Of a stretch of DNA of 64,000 nucleotides, positions 11,690 through 23,607 are shown in pieces. Position numbers and translations under genes: made by a program. The notes under the pieces were generated by a model. That model did not search any database, had not been told where the DNA came from, and saw nothing but the letters and a program-made list of their open reading frames with translations. The DNA comes from Aporrectodea caliginosa. Lineage: Eukaryota > Annelida > Clitellata > Crassiclitellata > Lumbricidae. The stretch is from positions 971,501 to 1,035,500 of the forward strand of contig JACEVL010006447.1 in the NCBI GenBank assembly GCA_020284085.1, given 5' to 3'. Each line of letters starts with the position of its first letter. Within the stretch, counting starts at the first letter, position 1.

Positions 11690-11950
11690 AGGTGATTCTT
11701 CAGAGCAGCAGAGTGCGTAGCCAAGCGATCAACAATTTCGTCCAGTTTTTGTGAGAGCATTGTCTCGTTCACAGGCTAATACAGTAACTGTCAGAGGTGC
11801 AAGCCAGTAAACCATGGTTGATCTCAGTCGATTTTTCACAATGCGGATGTGACTCATTATTCGCTCAGCTGAGCAGCTGGTCACCGCAAGAGAGACCAGG
11901 AATTTGTGCAAGCTGATGAGCGTGAGATAGCCTGAAAGTTGATATATCAA
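11690..11950 (-). pseudogene. hAT transposase C-terminal dimerisation domain fragment
   Basis: The minus-strand frame reads SLHKFLVSLAVTSCSAERI and then RIVKNRLRSTM, matching the hAT dimerisation motif (LxxFLxxPVTSxSAERSFSKLRxIKxxLRSTM). After a frameshift near 11745 the frame goes on as KLDEIVDRLA, the usual helix that follows. The frame is broken and has no intact upstream part, so it is a fossil inside the hAT copy 11403-13583. Confidence 0.8.
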
Positions 11951-12216
11951 ACGTAATGGCTTAACATAACCGCTTTAAATCCACTGTCCTGTCGACAGAT
12001 GTGTCTTTTGCTCGTCATCATCGTCACTACCCGTGTCTGCATCATCTAGGTGAACCAGTTCAAGTTAGGTTGCAGAAGTTACACATGTTAGCTATATACT
12101 GTCTGTCGGTATGTTATCAAATCAACTTCCTTGGCGTACAATGATCCATTTCTTCGAAAATGCCTAGCATGTCATCCTGGAAACGGTCCTGTATTTGACA
12201 AGCAACGTATCCAGTG

Positions 12217-13193
12217 TAGTCCCCGGAACCGCCGCCATCCGCCGCCGCCGCCAGTCGCTAAGCCCTCAAGTCGAAGTCAGTCGCTAAGGCTATCGACTGG
12301 ACCAAGTCACCGCCGCCGCCGCCGCTAAGCCCTCAAGTCGAAGTCAGTCGATAAGCTATCGACTGCTATCGACTTTGTCCACTTAATATATCAGCAGTTA
12401 TTTATTTACTACCTTACTGCCTACCTAGTACTACTTGCTTACTTTACTAGACATGCACTAACTTCCAAGGAGTCCATATTTAGACTCACTATCAACCATC
12501 GAAGCCTAATATACGTCGATGCTATCAACAGTCAGATTTTTCTGTCACGTTATCTAACGTGGCGCACTTCTTTAATTGAAAATGGCGTGTCTTCGAAGCA
12601 AACGTTGCGTTGAAAATACGCTGGTTTCAGTGTCTTTAAACACGGTACAACTAAAGATGATGCCGGAAAAATTGATAATAAGTTTGTGAAATTAGCGAAA
12701 ATAGGCGTCCATTTGTCCTTTCGAGAGAAATCCGGTGTTTGGGTCCATTTTGGCGAACTACTGGTAAGTCTGGGTGAGACATACATGTACCTACAATAGG
12801 CGTACTAATATAGGCAGACTTGAATGCTGCATGCTTTAGTTTCTTATCTGATTTAAATGTAACGCGATAATGGTTTGGTAATTTTGACTTGGTTGGTGTA
12901 TAGGCCAATATTTGCTATTATTATTTAGATGTACCACTGCTTTATTTGGCCACAAACCATGACGTGCAGCGAAACGTGACTTTACAGTACGTCGTCAAAT
13001 GCATTTTATTGTTATGTGACAAATAGACATACCTGATTACCCGAGAAGTCGATATCAAGTCGTTAAGTCAGTCGATAAGCCTAAGCGACTTAGTCAGTCG
13101 ATAAAGCAAGTGACTTGGTCAAGTCAGTCGCTAAGTCAGTCGCTAACTCCCCAAGTCAGTCGCTAACGCTTCTGTTAGCGACTCCGGGGACTA
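12217..13193. mobile_element. nested non-autonomous DNA transposon with GTCGCTAA arrays at both ends
   Basis: A 977 bp element flanked by a perfect 8-bp duplication atccagtg (12209-12216 and 13194-13201). Both ends read TAGTCCCCGGA inwards. Next to each end are many copies of a word close to AAGTCAGTCGCTAAG, in varied spacing (12250-12370 and 13045-13190), so the ends could fold back. A (GCC)n patch lies at 12231-12330. No transposase is encoded. The 8-bp duplication and TAG start match the BED-finger hAT derivative at 37321-38670, which suggests mobilisation by a hAT transposase. Confidence 0.85.
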
Positions 13194-13591
13194 ATCCAGT
13201 GTTGTAATGTAAGCACCAAAACGATAGTGGTCTGTGCTACTGAGCACCATATTTAGGTCAACTGACATGTCCTTTTCTCAGTTTTCTCGTCATGTTGCCT
13301 GAGTGATCGTCTTGTTCGATGAACCGGAAAGTTTGCATCAACATCGTGGACCGTTGCAATCGTTGTAATTCTGTAACTAGAGACTACCATGAATGTTCAT
13401 CTTCTCTGATCAGTTTCGGTTAACTGACTGACGTATCAGCTTAGCCGCATCAAATCAAAAACAAATCGATTGATTTCTAAGATGGAAAAACTGAGAAGTT
13501 TAATGTAATAAAAAAATTTCTTCTCCCCCTGAAATGGCTATGAAGATTTCTGCTTCATTCCCCCCATAGGATGGAAGCCTCTGCCCATTCA

Positions 13592-14650
13592 TTATAATTT
13601 AGGCCAGTATAATAATTATAAACGACAAGAACATGCAAGCAAAGGTACACAGAGAAGAACAATCACGGAGAATACGAAGAATATTGCAAATAAAAATAAA
13701 AATAAAACAGAAATATAGCCTAATATTATGAAGAGGAAGGAGACGAAAAGAAGAAGAAGAGGACGAGGAGGAGGACGAGGAACGAGCAGGAGCAGGAGAT
13801 GGTGGAGAAGGAGAAGAAGAAGAAGAATGACGTCAACATGGAAAATAATAAGCGAAAGATTTGTCAATCTGAATGCAGATGGCGTAGTGTCATGCGATCT
13901 GAATTATTGCCAAGAGCAAGCACACTAACGAGTTCCGACCGTCGACTGACTGCATGCAGAGAAGAGAAGTCCGCTGGCACACCCGACTAAAATGCTGTAA
14001 TTGGCTGAAAGGTTAATAATAGAAATTTATGCTTTGCCTTTGTTGAAAGATGGAAAAACTACAAGAAATTCTCATATTATGTTATGGCGTCTTTTATTAA
14101 ATTTGTGATTCACATAAAGGTATGTCGCGACCATGGTAAAGAGCAATAATAATTAACACTAACGACGACCTGCGTTGCTTTCCCAGTCGCCTTTAGGAAA
14201 CTCTCGTTGTTAACGTGTTCATCTGAGAGAAAATAGCTTCAGATGTTTACAGCCTTAAATATAGGCATTCATTCAAAGCGCTCATGTTAAAACATATTCA
14301 TAATAATTTATGTCGGATAATAATGTGTCATTTTAGAATTATTTGACTGTCTTGATCTTCTTAAGTATTGAGGTACCGGTATGTTTATTACCGTGTCTGT
14401 ACACCAAAATGCGGATAGCAATTGGTCAATTAAAGAATATTCTTATCTTATCTTATCTGATCTTATCTTATCTTATCTTGCTGTCTCCATAGATGTTGGT
14501 CTCCTGCAATCCAAGATAGAAGCTTGGACGTATACTCTGCTTTTAAAACATTGCTTTGCCTGAGCATATTATATAGGTCCTAAATTTATTTGCTTTATTA
14601 GCCTTCACGGTCCTGATCAAAGCGCAGCTTTTCCATCATGACCGATAATA
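13592..14650. other. no gene; purine-rich patch
   Basis: No gene was recognised. A plus-strand purine-rich patch (GAAGAGGAAGGAG and GAGGAGGACGAGG words) lies at 13728-13835 and produces low-complexity Arg/Glu frames. A short TTATC array lies at 14439-14478. Confidence 0.45.
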
Positions 14651-14657
14651 TTGTGAT

Positions 14658-14826
14658 AAGAGATGGGTATGATTAGTTAAATTGCTAATCGATTAGAATT
14701 AGAATTAGCTACTGAAATTTTCTAATTCACTAGGCCTAGAACTAGAATTAGCTAAAACTTGTAACTAACTGATTAGAATTAGAATTAGCCAAACTAAGGC
14801 AAACATCGATTACATACTCATCTCTG
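14658..14826. mobile_element. hAT-like MITE with perfect 8-bp target duplication
   Basis: A 169 bp element bounded by attgtgat (14650-14657 and 14827-14834). Inward ends AAGAGATGGGTATG and CAGAGATGAGTATG match at 12 of 14. The interior repeats GATTAGAATTAGAATTAGC twice. No coding capacity. Confidence 0.85.
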
Positions 14827-14929
14827 ATTGTGATGTTGAGGATGACAATCCGACGATTGTAATGACATTACAAACGTTTGAGCTAAAGGTCATTGCATTA
14901 TAGTGATCTTGCCTTCAGAGCACGAGTCA

Positions 14930-15143
14930 CATGCATGTATGTATATATGTATGTGTGTATGTATGTATGCATGTATGTATATATATGTATGTGTGCAAGT
15001 ATGTATGTATGTATGTATGTATGTATGTATGTATGTATGTATGTATGTATGTATGTATGTATGTATGTATGTATGTATGTATGTATGTATGTATGTATGT
15101 ATGTATGTATGTATGTATGTATGTATGTATGTATGTATGTATG

Positions 15144-15174
<31 letters not shown>

Positions 15175-15215
15175 TACTATGTATGTATGCATGTATAGAA
15201 TGTGTATGTATGTGG
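14930..15215 (+). repeat. (ATGT)n microsatellite
   Basis: About 285 bp of ATGT tetranucleotide, nearly pure from 15000 to 15172 and degenerate at both edges. Long open frames of MYVC or HTYI repeats in all frames are artefacts of it. Confidence 0.97.
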
Positions 15216-15334
15216 ACATTTATATTTGCTACTTGATCTTCTTGGCTTTTTGCTTCATTTCCGTGGGTGCTTGAAACCATTATTTCGATCATTGTTAAAT
15301 TTTGTCACGTCCGGTCCGCCTTTCGTTTATTTCT

Positions 15335-15380
15335 CTTCGAGTGGCGCTATATAAATTTGCAATTACAATTGCAGTTATGC
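15335..15380 (+). repeat. LINE 3' tail fragment
   Basis: GAGTGGCGCTATATAAATTTGC followed by short ATTACAATT-like repeats: the 3' tail seen intact at 20897-20957. Confidence 0.6.
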
Positions 15381-15514
15381 AGCGCAGTTTAGAACCGTTC
15401 AAAGTCGCTGATCTCTGCAGGCAATTTTGATTTATGACTACTAAGAGGAAGTACTGCGAAGAGGACTTATTTTGGCATACAATAGGCCTACAAAGCGGGG
15501 TGCAATAGTAGAGG

Positions 15515-15671
15515 CATAGGCGTAGCTACATTGAGGCAAGAGGAGGCAGTTGCCTCCTCTTGCTGCTTTTATATACTGGAACTTCTATTGACCAATGACC
15601 CCAATAACCAGGATTTTGCCAATCGTCTGTGAAGTTGCCTCCTCTTGAATTTAAGTCTCGCTACGTGCCTA
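15515..15671. mobile_element. hAT-like MITE with perfect 8-bp target duplication
   Basis: A 157 bp element flanked by agtagagg (15507-15514 and 15672-15679). The ends read CATAGGCGTAGCTAC and, inwards from the right, TAGGCACGTAGCGAG. The interior repeats GAGGAGGCA/TGCCTCCTCTT words. A second related left end (TAGGGGCGTAGCAATAGG) occurs at 15837 without a visible partner. Confidence 0.82.
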
Positions 15672-16029
15672 AGTAGAGGGTATAAGCAATTCTTTAGAGA
15701 GGTATGCGTATAACCTGTAAGGGTTCCTCTGGATAGTATGTAAAATAGAAACACAATAAACACCTTAAAATGTGTGCAAAGAAACGAAGACCGAATCAAG
15801 CAACGCTGACACGACAAGGATGCATAATATCCACTATAGGGGCGTAGCAATAGGTTATGCAAAGCACAAGGTCCCGAGAGGCCAAGGCGCCCTGTTGCTC
15901 ACTTACGGAAAGCAAAGTAGCCAAAGTCGGCCCTGTCCTAGTCAGAACGGGCTTTTTTCTTCCTCATATTACACCAAAGTCAACCTAGCAGGCATGACGT
16001 ATAAAGCGAACAACTCTCTGTTATTCACC

Positions 16030-16960
16030 GGAAGGTGACTGTGTGTATTGCCAGGCATGTTGGGTTAGAAAAACCGTGATCCATCTTGAGTCCAAGTAAT
16101 GTCCATTTACCGCACTACCTTAACTTGTAGTGATGCAACGAAAATGTAGAGAAGTCAGACATGGAACTGGGAGAGGGCGGGTGAAGTTGGGATGGGATGG
16201 GGTGAGGGTCCATAGCATTCAGTTTGTACAACAGCCCTCGAAAGGCTAGCTACGTCATTCATCCCATCATCTCATTGTCACCTACCTATATAAGTTTCTA
16301 TTTGAGGCAGACCTAAGAAGAACCAGACGAGGATGGGCGACAGCAATCAAGCCTCAGCAGAACTGATGTCGAACGAACAATTTACCTTTTGATTAACACA
16401 CTAACATCCTGTTAAATAGTTATCAAATAGTTGTCGCTTGTTTCGATATAGTGAATAGAAGATTAGATTTCGATTCATAAAAGCCGAAAAGGTTGACATA
16501 CAAACAAGTCTGCACAATTTAGTTATCAACAATGGACCCACTGACCAATCGCTGCAGCCTAAGCTTGCGTTTTATATTGATACGTAAAGTTAACTTCTTA
16601 TAGCAATAATTTAAATGTGAACAACTTGATTCGTTATTGACTGGAAAACAAACAAACAATTATTTAGAACAGCTTCAATTACACATGAAATATAGCAGTA
16701 ATAATGGGCTGTTTTTTATTAGAAAATTAACAGGAGGAACTAAAATAATTATAAGGAAGGAAAATTCTGTTCTTCCATCTAGATTCAAAAGTTGTCTTAA
16801 ATTAGACATGATGTGTGGACGATGCTTTCTGTCCGAAGCCGCGATGTAATAGATGCGTATGATTGATTATATTCCGTCTCTCATCCGTCATCGCAAAGGC
16901 TTCTTGTGATGTTTTGCAGAAGTTTGCTTTTTTATCAGTGGTCACTGGTCAGTGCAATCG
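16030..16960. other. no recognisable feature
   Basis: No gene, RNA or repeat family was recognised in this stretch between the MITE cluster and the CTAT array. Confidence 0.4.
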
Positions 16961-16964
16961 TTCT

Positions 16965-18300
<1,336 letters not shown>

Positions 18301-18791
18301 TTTCTGTCTGTCTGTCTGTCTGTTTTTCTATCTGTATATCTCCTTCAGTTTGTGTCCATCTGTCTAGATCTATCTGCTGACATAAGAATTTTTTACTCCT
18401 ATAATAATAGACGTGAACACAAGAAAATCCTCTACGATTATTGCTCCGACGAGTTTCATGGTTTCTATAGCGTCCGTTGTCGTTTAGAAACGTCGTATTT
18501 TATAGCAGCGCTCAGTATAACCATCTCCAATCCGGTTACATCTGAAGGCTTTCCTACCAAGTCTATATTAGGCTAGACACAGCATCTCGCCACAGCGCTG
18601 CCGGTTATTTTATATATAATAATATTTTGACACTTGAAAGTCTTCCATAAGGCGGCGCAGGCTCTACACTAACTCCCTTCTTCATAATGTAGCAGACGTT
18701 ACGCCGATTCCCGTTTGGCTTTTCATTTAGTAAATGGTGGTTTATAAGGATATACTTACTTACTTATTTGCTAACGATGATGTCATGTGCA

Positions 18792-19320
18792 GAGACGGAT
18801 CTACCGTGAAACTAATGAAGCTTAAGCTTCAGGGCCCCAGGGCATCAGAGGCCCCGAAGACAGTATTAAACGAATGTATCGTTTTACAAAGATGAAAGCT
18901 ACCACATATTATTAGCAAACGAATGTCATCAATTCAAAGAAAATCTGCATCTTAGGAAATCCCAGAGCGCAGAAGAAAACACGCCATCTAAAATTCAATG
19001 CGCAGAAGTACTTCTTTGTGAGCAAAGCCTACAGAGTGTTCCCCAATTATACTAATGTGCTTAAGCTGTACTTCACAAGGCCTATAACGAGCTGTGAAGC
19101 AGAAAGTAATTTTTCAAAGCTATCCTTTATCAAGAACAAATCCCGAGCTACCATGACTGAAGACAGTGAAGAGCGCTTAAATTTTTTATGCTTATTGTCT
19201 ATCGAAAATGGCATTGCAAGGAAGCTCTCATTTGACGAAACTGTACGTGAATATCCTGCTAGAAAAGCCAGAAAAGAGTATTTAGTAAAATGTATGATGC
19301 AATAAAATGTATTCTCATAA
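18792..19320 (+). pseudogene. deleted hAT element with transposase C-terminus
   Basis: The left end CAGAGACGGATCTACCGTG (18792) looks like a hAT terminal repeat. The frame at 19018-19305 reads VLKLYFTRPITSCEAESNF and then LNFLCLLSIENGIARKL and KARKEYL, the dimerisation domain of ZMYM-type hAT transposases (usual form SAERSFSKL...LxxLxLLSIEHDIA). Only this C-terminal part, ~95 residues, survives; DNA-binding and catalytic parts are gone. The copy continues at its right into a foldback insertion beginning at 19364. Confidence 0.75.
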
Positions 19321-19363
19321 GTGTCTTGACTGTCTTCCGTGTCTAGTGTAATAGTTGCAAAGG

Positions 19364-20127
19364 TAGGCGGACATAATCCCCTGGACATTATCCGCTGGAC
19401 ATAATCCCCCGGACATAATCCACGGACATAATCCCCGGACATAATTCCCAGGCTAGGACATAATCTCTCATTCTAGAATATAATCACCTCAATCTCAGCC
19501 AAGTAAGATGAATAAACTTATACATTACAATAGTGTATACAATTACATCTATAGAAGAATATTTTTTGATTCCACTAGAAAAGTTTATTATAGCCTATTA
19601 GTTGGTCTAAATTTGTACAAATTGTTACAAAGCAACCGCAAAGTAACAACTAGCCTAAGAGTATACATCACATTAATGTGTCTCATAGCTGTTGTGCCCA
19701 AAATTTTAAATGTTTGTAAGTCCGCGCAGCGTAGGCCTATCTTCGATAGATTTTGCTCCATCTCGCCGATCGTTCCATCTCGCTAACCATTCGTTCATTG
19801 TACATTTAATTTTATAAGTGAACGACGTTAACAGGACTTAAGATCTAAACGAGATTGACAAATCTGTTCTTTAGAACTTAATAACAATAACAAGTCTTAA
19901 GTTTAGACTTAAATGACATTAACAAGTCTTAAGTCTAGGCTATACCTTAGGCCCTAACGACATTAGCGAGCTGACACAACTAACAACTGACCAATTATGG
20001 TTTATCAATTAAATGCAGAAAATTAATAGACAAATTGCACAGCAGGGGGCTATGTCCGGGGGCTTATGTCCTACGCAAAATCCGAGATTATGTCTGAGGT
20101 TATGTCCGGGGTATTATGTCCTGTAAC
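19364..20127. mobile_element. TU-like foldback element, copy A
   Basis: A 764 bp element whose left end (19368-19465) is a run of 13-14 bp units close to GGACATAATCCCC and whose right end (20045-20125) carries the same word in the opposite orientation (GGGGATTATGTCC-like). The 12-mer tagttgcaaagg occurs immediately outside on both sides (19352-19363 and 20128-20139), so it includes the target duplication. There is no coding capacity. Inverted ends made of ~15 bp tandem units are what I recall for sea-urchin TU transposons. Confidence 0.75.
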
Positions 20128-20379
20128 TAGTTGCAAAGGGGCTCCCATAACAGTTCAAACTTCATGGACAAAACATTTTGTGTATTTTGTGTAATTTTAG
20201 TAAATCTCTGATTATGAATACGTTGGACATACGAATACTTAGTCAATCGTTGACAATTGTCATGCAGTGGTCACGGCGCATTGTCCCGCTTGTTGTGAGT
20301 CTCTTGACTTGTTGACGTTCTGTTATCTGTATCGACTGATTCTGCTCCGTTTTTGCTCGTTTGACTTGGCATCGGTGAC

Positions 20380-20740
20380 GTGCCGAACTGACGTGTGCTA
20401 AAGATGAACGACCGACTTACTCCATTTAGTCCATTATCAGCATTCGTCTGGCTTGCAGAAACGGAAAGTAGCGCAGAAAACGTCTGTCGATGCACAGGAG
20501 CAGCTAATGTCCAAGATCCCAAAGTTGACCGAAATGTTTCTTAAGCAGCAGCGTGAATTTGACATATGTGCAGACATAGCCGAAACGGCGGGCGCGGAAA
20601 CAACAAGTGACATGGAAACCAGTGTACATCGTGTACCTTACCCTAAGTCTGAGGCTGAAACAAAGCATGAAACGGGTGCTGACCCTGGGACTGTATCTGC
20701 CACTATTTGTACAACTAATGAGAAAAGAGAAGAAGAGCAA
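20380..20740 (+). pseudogene. hAT (ZMYM-type) transposase N-terminal fragment
   Basis: The frame reads SGLQKRKVAQK and, after a gap, MSKIPKLTEMFLKQ. This matches the N-terminal segment before the TTF-type zinc finger in ZMYM-like hAT proteins (usual form SGxQKRK...KIPKLTxFF). There is no ATG at its start. The frame runs without a stop into a LINE fragment at 20745, giving a chimeric open frame. Upstream, an in-frame TGA lies near 20405. Confidence 0.6.
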
Positions 20741-20744
20741 AACC

Positions 20745-20957
20745 TGCATTACTTTAATACACCATCTTTCTGGAATAGGTTGCCTAGCAACCTACGTAAT
20801 GAGCTTCTTGGTCTTTCCTTGCCCCTTTTCCGCAGGCGTTTGAAAACCATTCTTTTCGATCGTGGTTTGGTGTTGTCAGGTCAGGAGCGCCTCTGAGGAG
20901 TATTTCTTGAAGTGGCGCTATATAAATTTACGATTATGATTACGATTACGATTACCA
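20745..20957 (+). mobile_element. 5'-truncated LINE: end of ORF2 plus 3' tail
   Basis: The frame reads TPSFWNRLPSNLRNE, LSLPLFRRRLKTILF and ends GQERL at a TGA (20894-20896). The FWNxLPxxLR...FxxxLKTxLF pattern is the usual last ~40 residues of CR1/Jockey-like LINE reverse transcriptase proteins. It is followed directly by TTGAAGTGGCGCTATATAAA and ATTACG repeats. This copy is the reference for the tail fragments elsewhere in the window. Confidence 0.8.
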
Positions 20958-21104
20958 CAAGAAAAGCATCTTTAGGCAGCTAATACTCACTAGTTAGCAT
21001 GTAATGAATAATAAATTATGTGCGCGGTGGACCGGTGGCTGTCAGAGGGGAGCGGGCTTTGGATGGTAACCACAGCACCCGGGCCCGCACTAGCCTTAAT
21101 GCGG

Positions 21105-21122
21105 CCCTGTTAACGGCACTGC
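21105..21122 (+). repeat. candidate hAT right terminal repeat
   Basis: The sequence ending GGCCCTGTTAACGGCACTG, preceded by CCCGGGCCCGCACTAG, resembles the 3' end of ZMYM-type hAT elements and may close the copy whose N-terminus is at 20380. Its partner at ~20264 (CAGTGGTCACGGCGC) is a weak match and no 8-bp duplication is visible. Confidence 0.35.
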
Positions 21123-21516
21123 ATGATAACAAAAATCATTAGCGTCACCCTCCTCCTTCATCCAGACTTTGGACTGGCACTGCCTGGCACTTAGGCACCG
21201 ACGTGCAGTGGCGGAGTTTCGTGTCGCAGAACGATGCTATAGGCCTAACGCTTTTATGCAGACTTAGGCCTATATCTGAACATTTGGCTAACTCTTTCTG
21301 TAGTAGCCCTCACAAGCGCTTCTCGCTAGTTCAAACGATGTTACCAATGTTTCCCATGACGTTTCCAGCGATTTTTCATATTTTTTATAGCACGGTTTAA
21401 ACATGCATCATAATTTTATTGTTTCATAATATATATATATGTGCGTTTGGGAATGTGAACTTATTTCGCTTCTATTTATGTTAGAGTCATGTTCATCTTG
21501 TCCACTGTGATGATGA

Positions 21517-21548
21517 TTTGATGAGGATAATGACGATGATGATGATGA

Positions 21549-21617
<69 letters not shown>

Positions 21618-21627
21618 CGACGACGAC

Positions 21628-21676
<49 letters not shown>

Positions 21677-21685
21677 CTGATGATA

Positions 21686-21726
<41 letters not shown>
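21517..21726 (+). repeat. (GAT)n trinucleotide array
   Basis: About 200 bp of GAT repeats with an internal GACGACGACGAC patch. The Met- and His-rich frames are artefacts. Confidence 0.96.
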
Positions 21727-21904
21727 ATAATGATAATATTAATATAGGTCTAAAAATTGCATCTGGAGACGCAATAGAAACATGCCATTTCCCCCAGCGC
21801 CTATGAATTGCGATTCGACTCTTTAATGCTCTGGCATTTCGCAATACATTTTGCTGCCGGAACTTGACAAGGTTTGTCCAACCCAGAAATTAATTAGTGA
21901 ATTA

Positions 21905-21919
21905 AGTATTATAATCATA

Positions 21920-21951
<32 letters not shown>

Positions 21952-21979
21952 GATCATCATCATTATCATCATGATCATG

Positions 21980-22053
<74 letters not shown>

Positions 22054-22092
22054 GACCACAATAATCGTCGTCGTAGTCATCGTCATCATGTT
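21905..22092 (+). repeat. (ATC)n trinucleotide array, complementary to the GAT array
   Basis: About 190 bp of ATT, then ATC repeats. It is the reverse complement of the array at 21517-21726, ~180 bp away, so the two could pair as arms of a large hairpin. Confidence 0.96.
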
Positions 22093-22109
22093 TATGCCAA
22101 CCAGTACAT

Positions 22110-23430
22110 GTCGATGCGAAGGGAGGGACTGGATGGGACTGAAAGTGTTTGATCCCTTCCAAAATTCGAGACAAGCCACATGCATAATGAACGAGCACAT
22201 AAGCCTCAACGAGCTCATAATAAATCCACGTATAAATCTACATTCGGACTCTGCGCGTATTTGCCTTAATTCAGCCGCGACCGTTCAAGTATTTCACGTC
22301 ATCAGCTGAGTGGCATGATCATCGTCACTTTTCTTGAAAAACAGCAATGAATCATTTAGGATTGCAATCATTCAATGCAATTCATTGCCTTCGGAATGAG
22401 TTGAAAGGTGAAGTAACCCGTTCGCGATTAGCCCTCTGTCGACGATGGTCTACTGTGCACTGCAGCGCTCACAGGGCGCTAGGTGGCTGGCGACTGGGTC
22501 GTCATTTAGCCAATCAATTCCAGATCTGCGCAAAACGAAATTGATGTCCAGCTGCTGTCGTTCCGTCCGTTAGCACCTAACATGGCCGAGAGTATCACGA
22601 GATCTCCAGAATACCAGCTTACTAAACATCTATGTGGTGGCGTCACGTGACTTCAGCACTTTGCCTTTCGGAATTGCTCATGAAACGACGAGTAGGCCAA
22701 CGCTGCGGGATTTAGAACTTGCATGCGAGACGTTTAGTTTTTGTCGGTTTCTTTTTTTATTTCTTTTTATCGTAAGGCCAGCGGAGTCAGCAGCACATGG
22801 CTCTTGTCAGAGTCTTTGGCATTTAATCACGCTGCAGGACTGCGTCTGCTTTGCTGCATGCAAAGACTCGCTACTATCATCGCCCGCAGATTCCCTTCGA
22901 GTCCCACAAATGCAGACGATCGATTACTTTTTACAGACTGTTTTTGAAACGGGAGCAGGGTACGAAAGAAGCGTTAATAAAATGTAAATGTGCACGGTTT
23001 CTATAGCAACCGCATGGCCTCGGCTCTGGTCATTTTTCAAGAAAATTTCGGAAGGCTTCAAATACACCCTTGAGGAATAGCTTGGTAAGAATAAAATTTC
23101 AAGTCACGCTACAGTGGATCAGCAGACGCATGACATAATTGAAAAAGAGGTAATAAAAATGTTTCAATCTCGCCTTTCTACTGGTTAGGATATCTAGGAA
23201 GGCATTTAGAGACAAACTATAGGTTACCAATGGTAGGCCTATATATAAGGCTAAGCAGTGCTCATGAGAATCGATTATATCAGGCCTGGATAAAATACAG
23301 AACCCACGTAAAGAGCTAAAATACAAGAACTCTTAAAACTGCTTTAAAAAAATCTCAAATATAGCGATTGCGTCTTTCTATCACGATTTTTTTCGGTGCA
23401 ATGTCAATACTGCAAAAAAACTGTGAATGC
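22110..23430. other. no recognisable feature
   Basis: Less AT-rich than its surroundings, but no reading frame resembles a known protein and no splice-joined exons were found. Frames up to 152 codons overlap the trinucleotide array or look random. Confidence 0.4.
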
Positions 23431-23439
23431 AAATAAATT

Positions 23440-23571
23440 CTCTGTTTAGTTATAATAAAAATTATGCGCAAGATTGGTAGAAAATTACCCATAAATTGTT
23501 TAAGTATCAACGATAAGATAGTTAACAATCTATCTGAAATGGCAAATAGTATGAGTGATTATTTATTTTAA

Positions 23572-23607
<36 letters not shown>

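Larger units (their letters stand above)
11403..13583 (-). mobile_element. degraded hAT transposon carrying a nested element
   Basis: A 2181 bp element with inward-reading ends CAGGGGCGTCCATCC and CAGAGGCTTCCATCC (12 of 15 match), flanked by a perfect 8-bp duplication cccattca (11395-11402 and 13584-13591). Minus-strand transposase remnants are visible. A dimerisation-domain piece lies at 11690-11950. Another piece crosses the nested element: codons reading DHYRFGAYITT lie to its right and TLDTLLVKYRT spans the junction once the insert is removed. A 977 bp element (12217-13193) sits inside; without it and its extra 8-bp copy the hAT copy is about 1.2 kb, so it is internally deleted as well. 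Confidence 0.85.

Noticed and set aside
14890..15292. HTYI and MYVC repeat proteins
   Set aside because: ATGT microsatellite translated in several frames. The same applies at 27627-28070, 32286-33247 and 50794-51330.
15837..16030. Another hAT MITE starting TAGGGGCGTAGCAATAGG
   Set aside because: No matching right end or target duplication could be found, so only the left-end likeness is noted.
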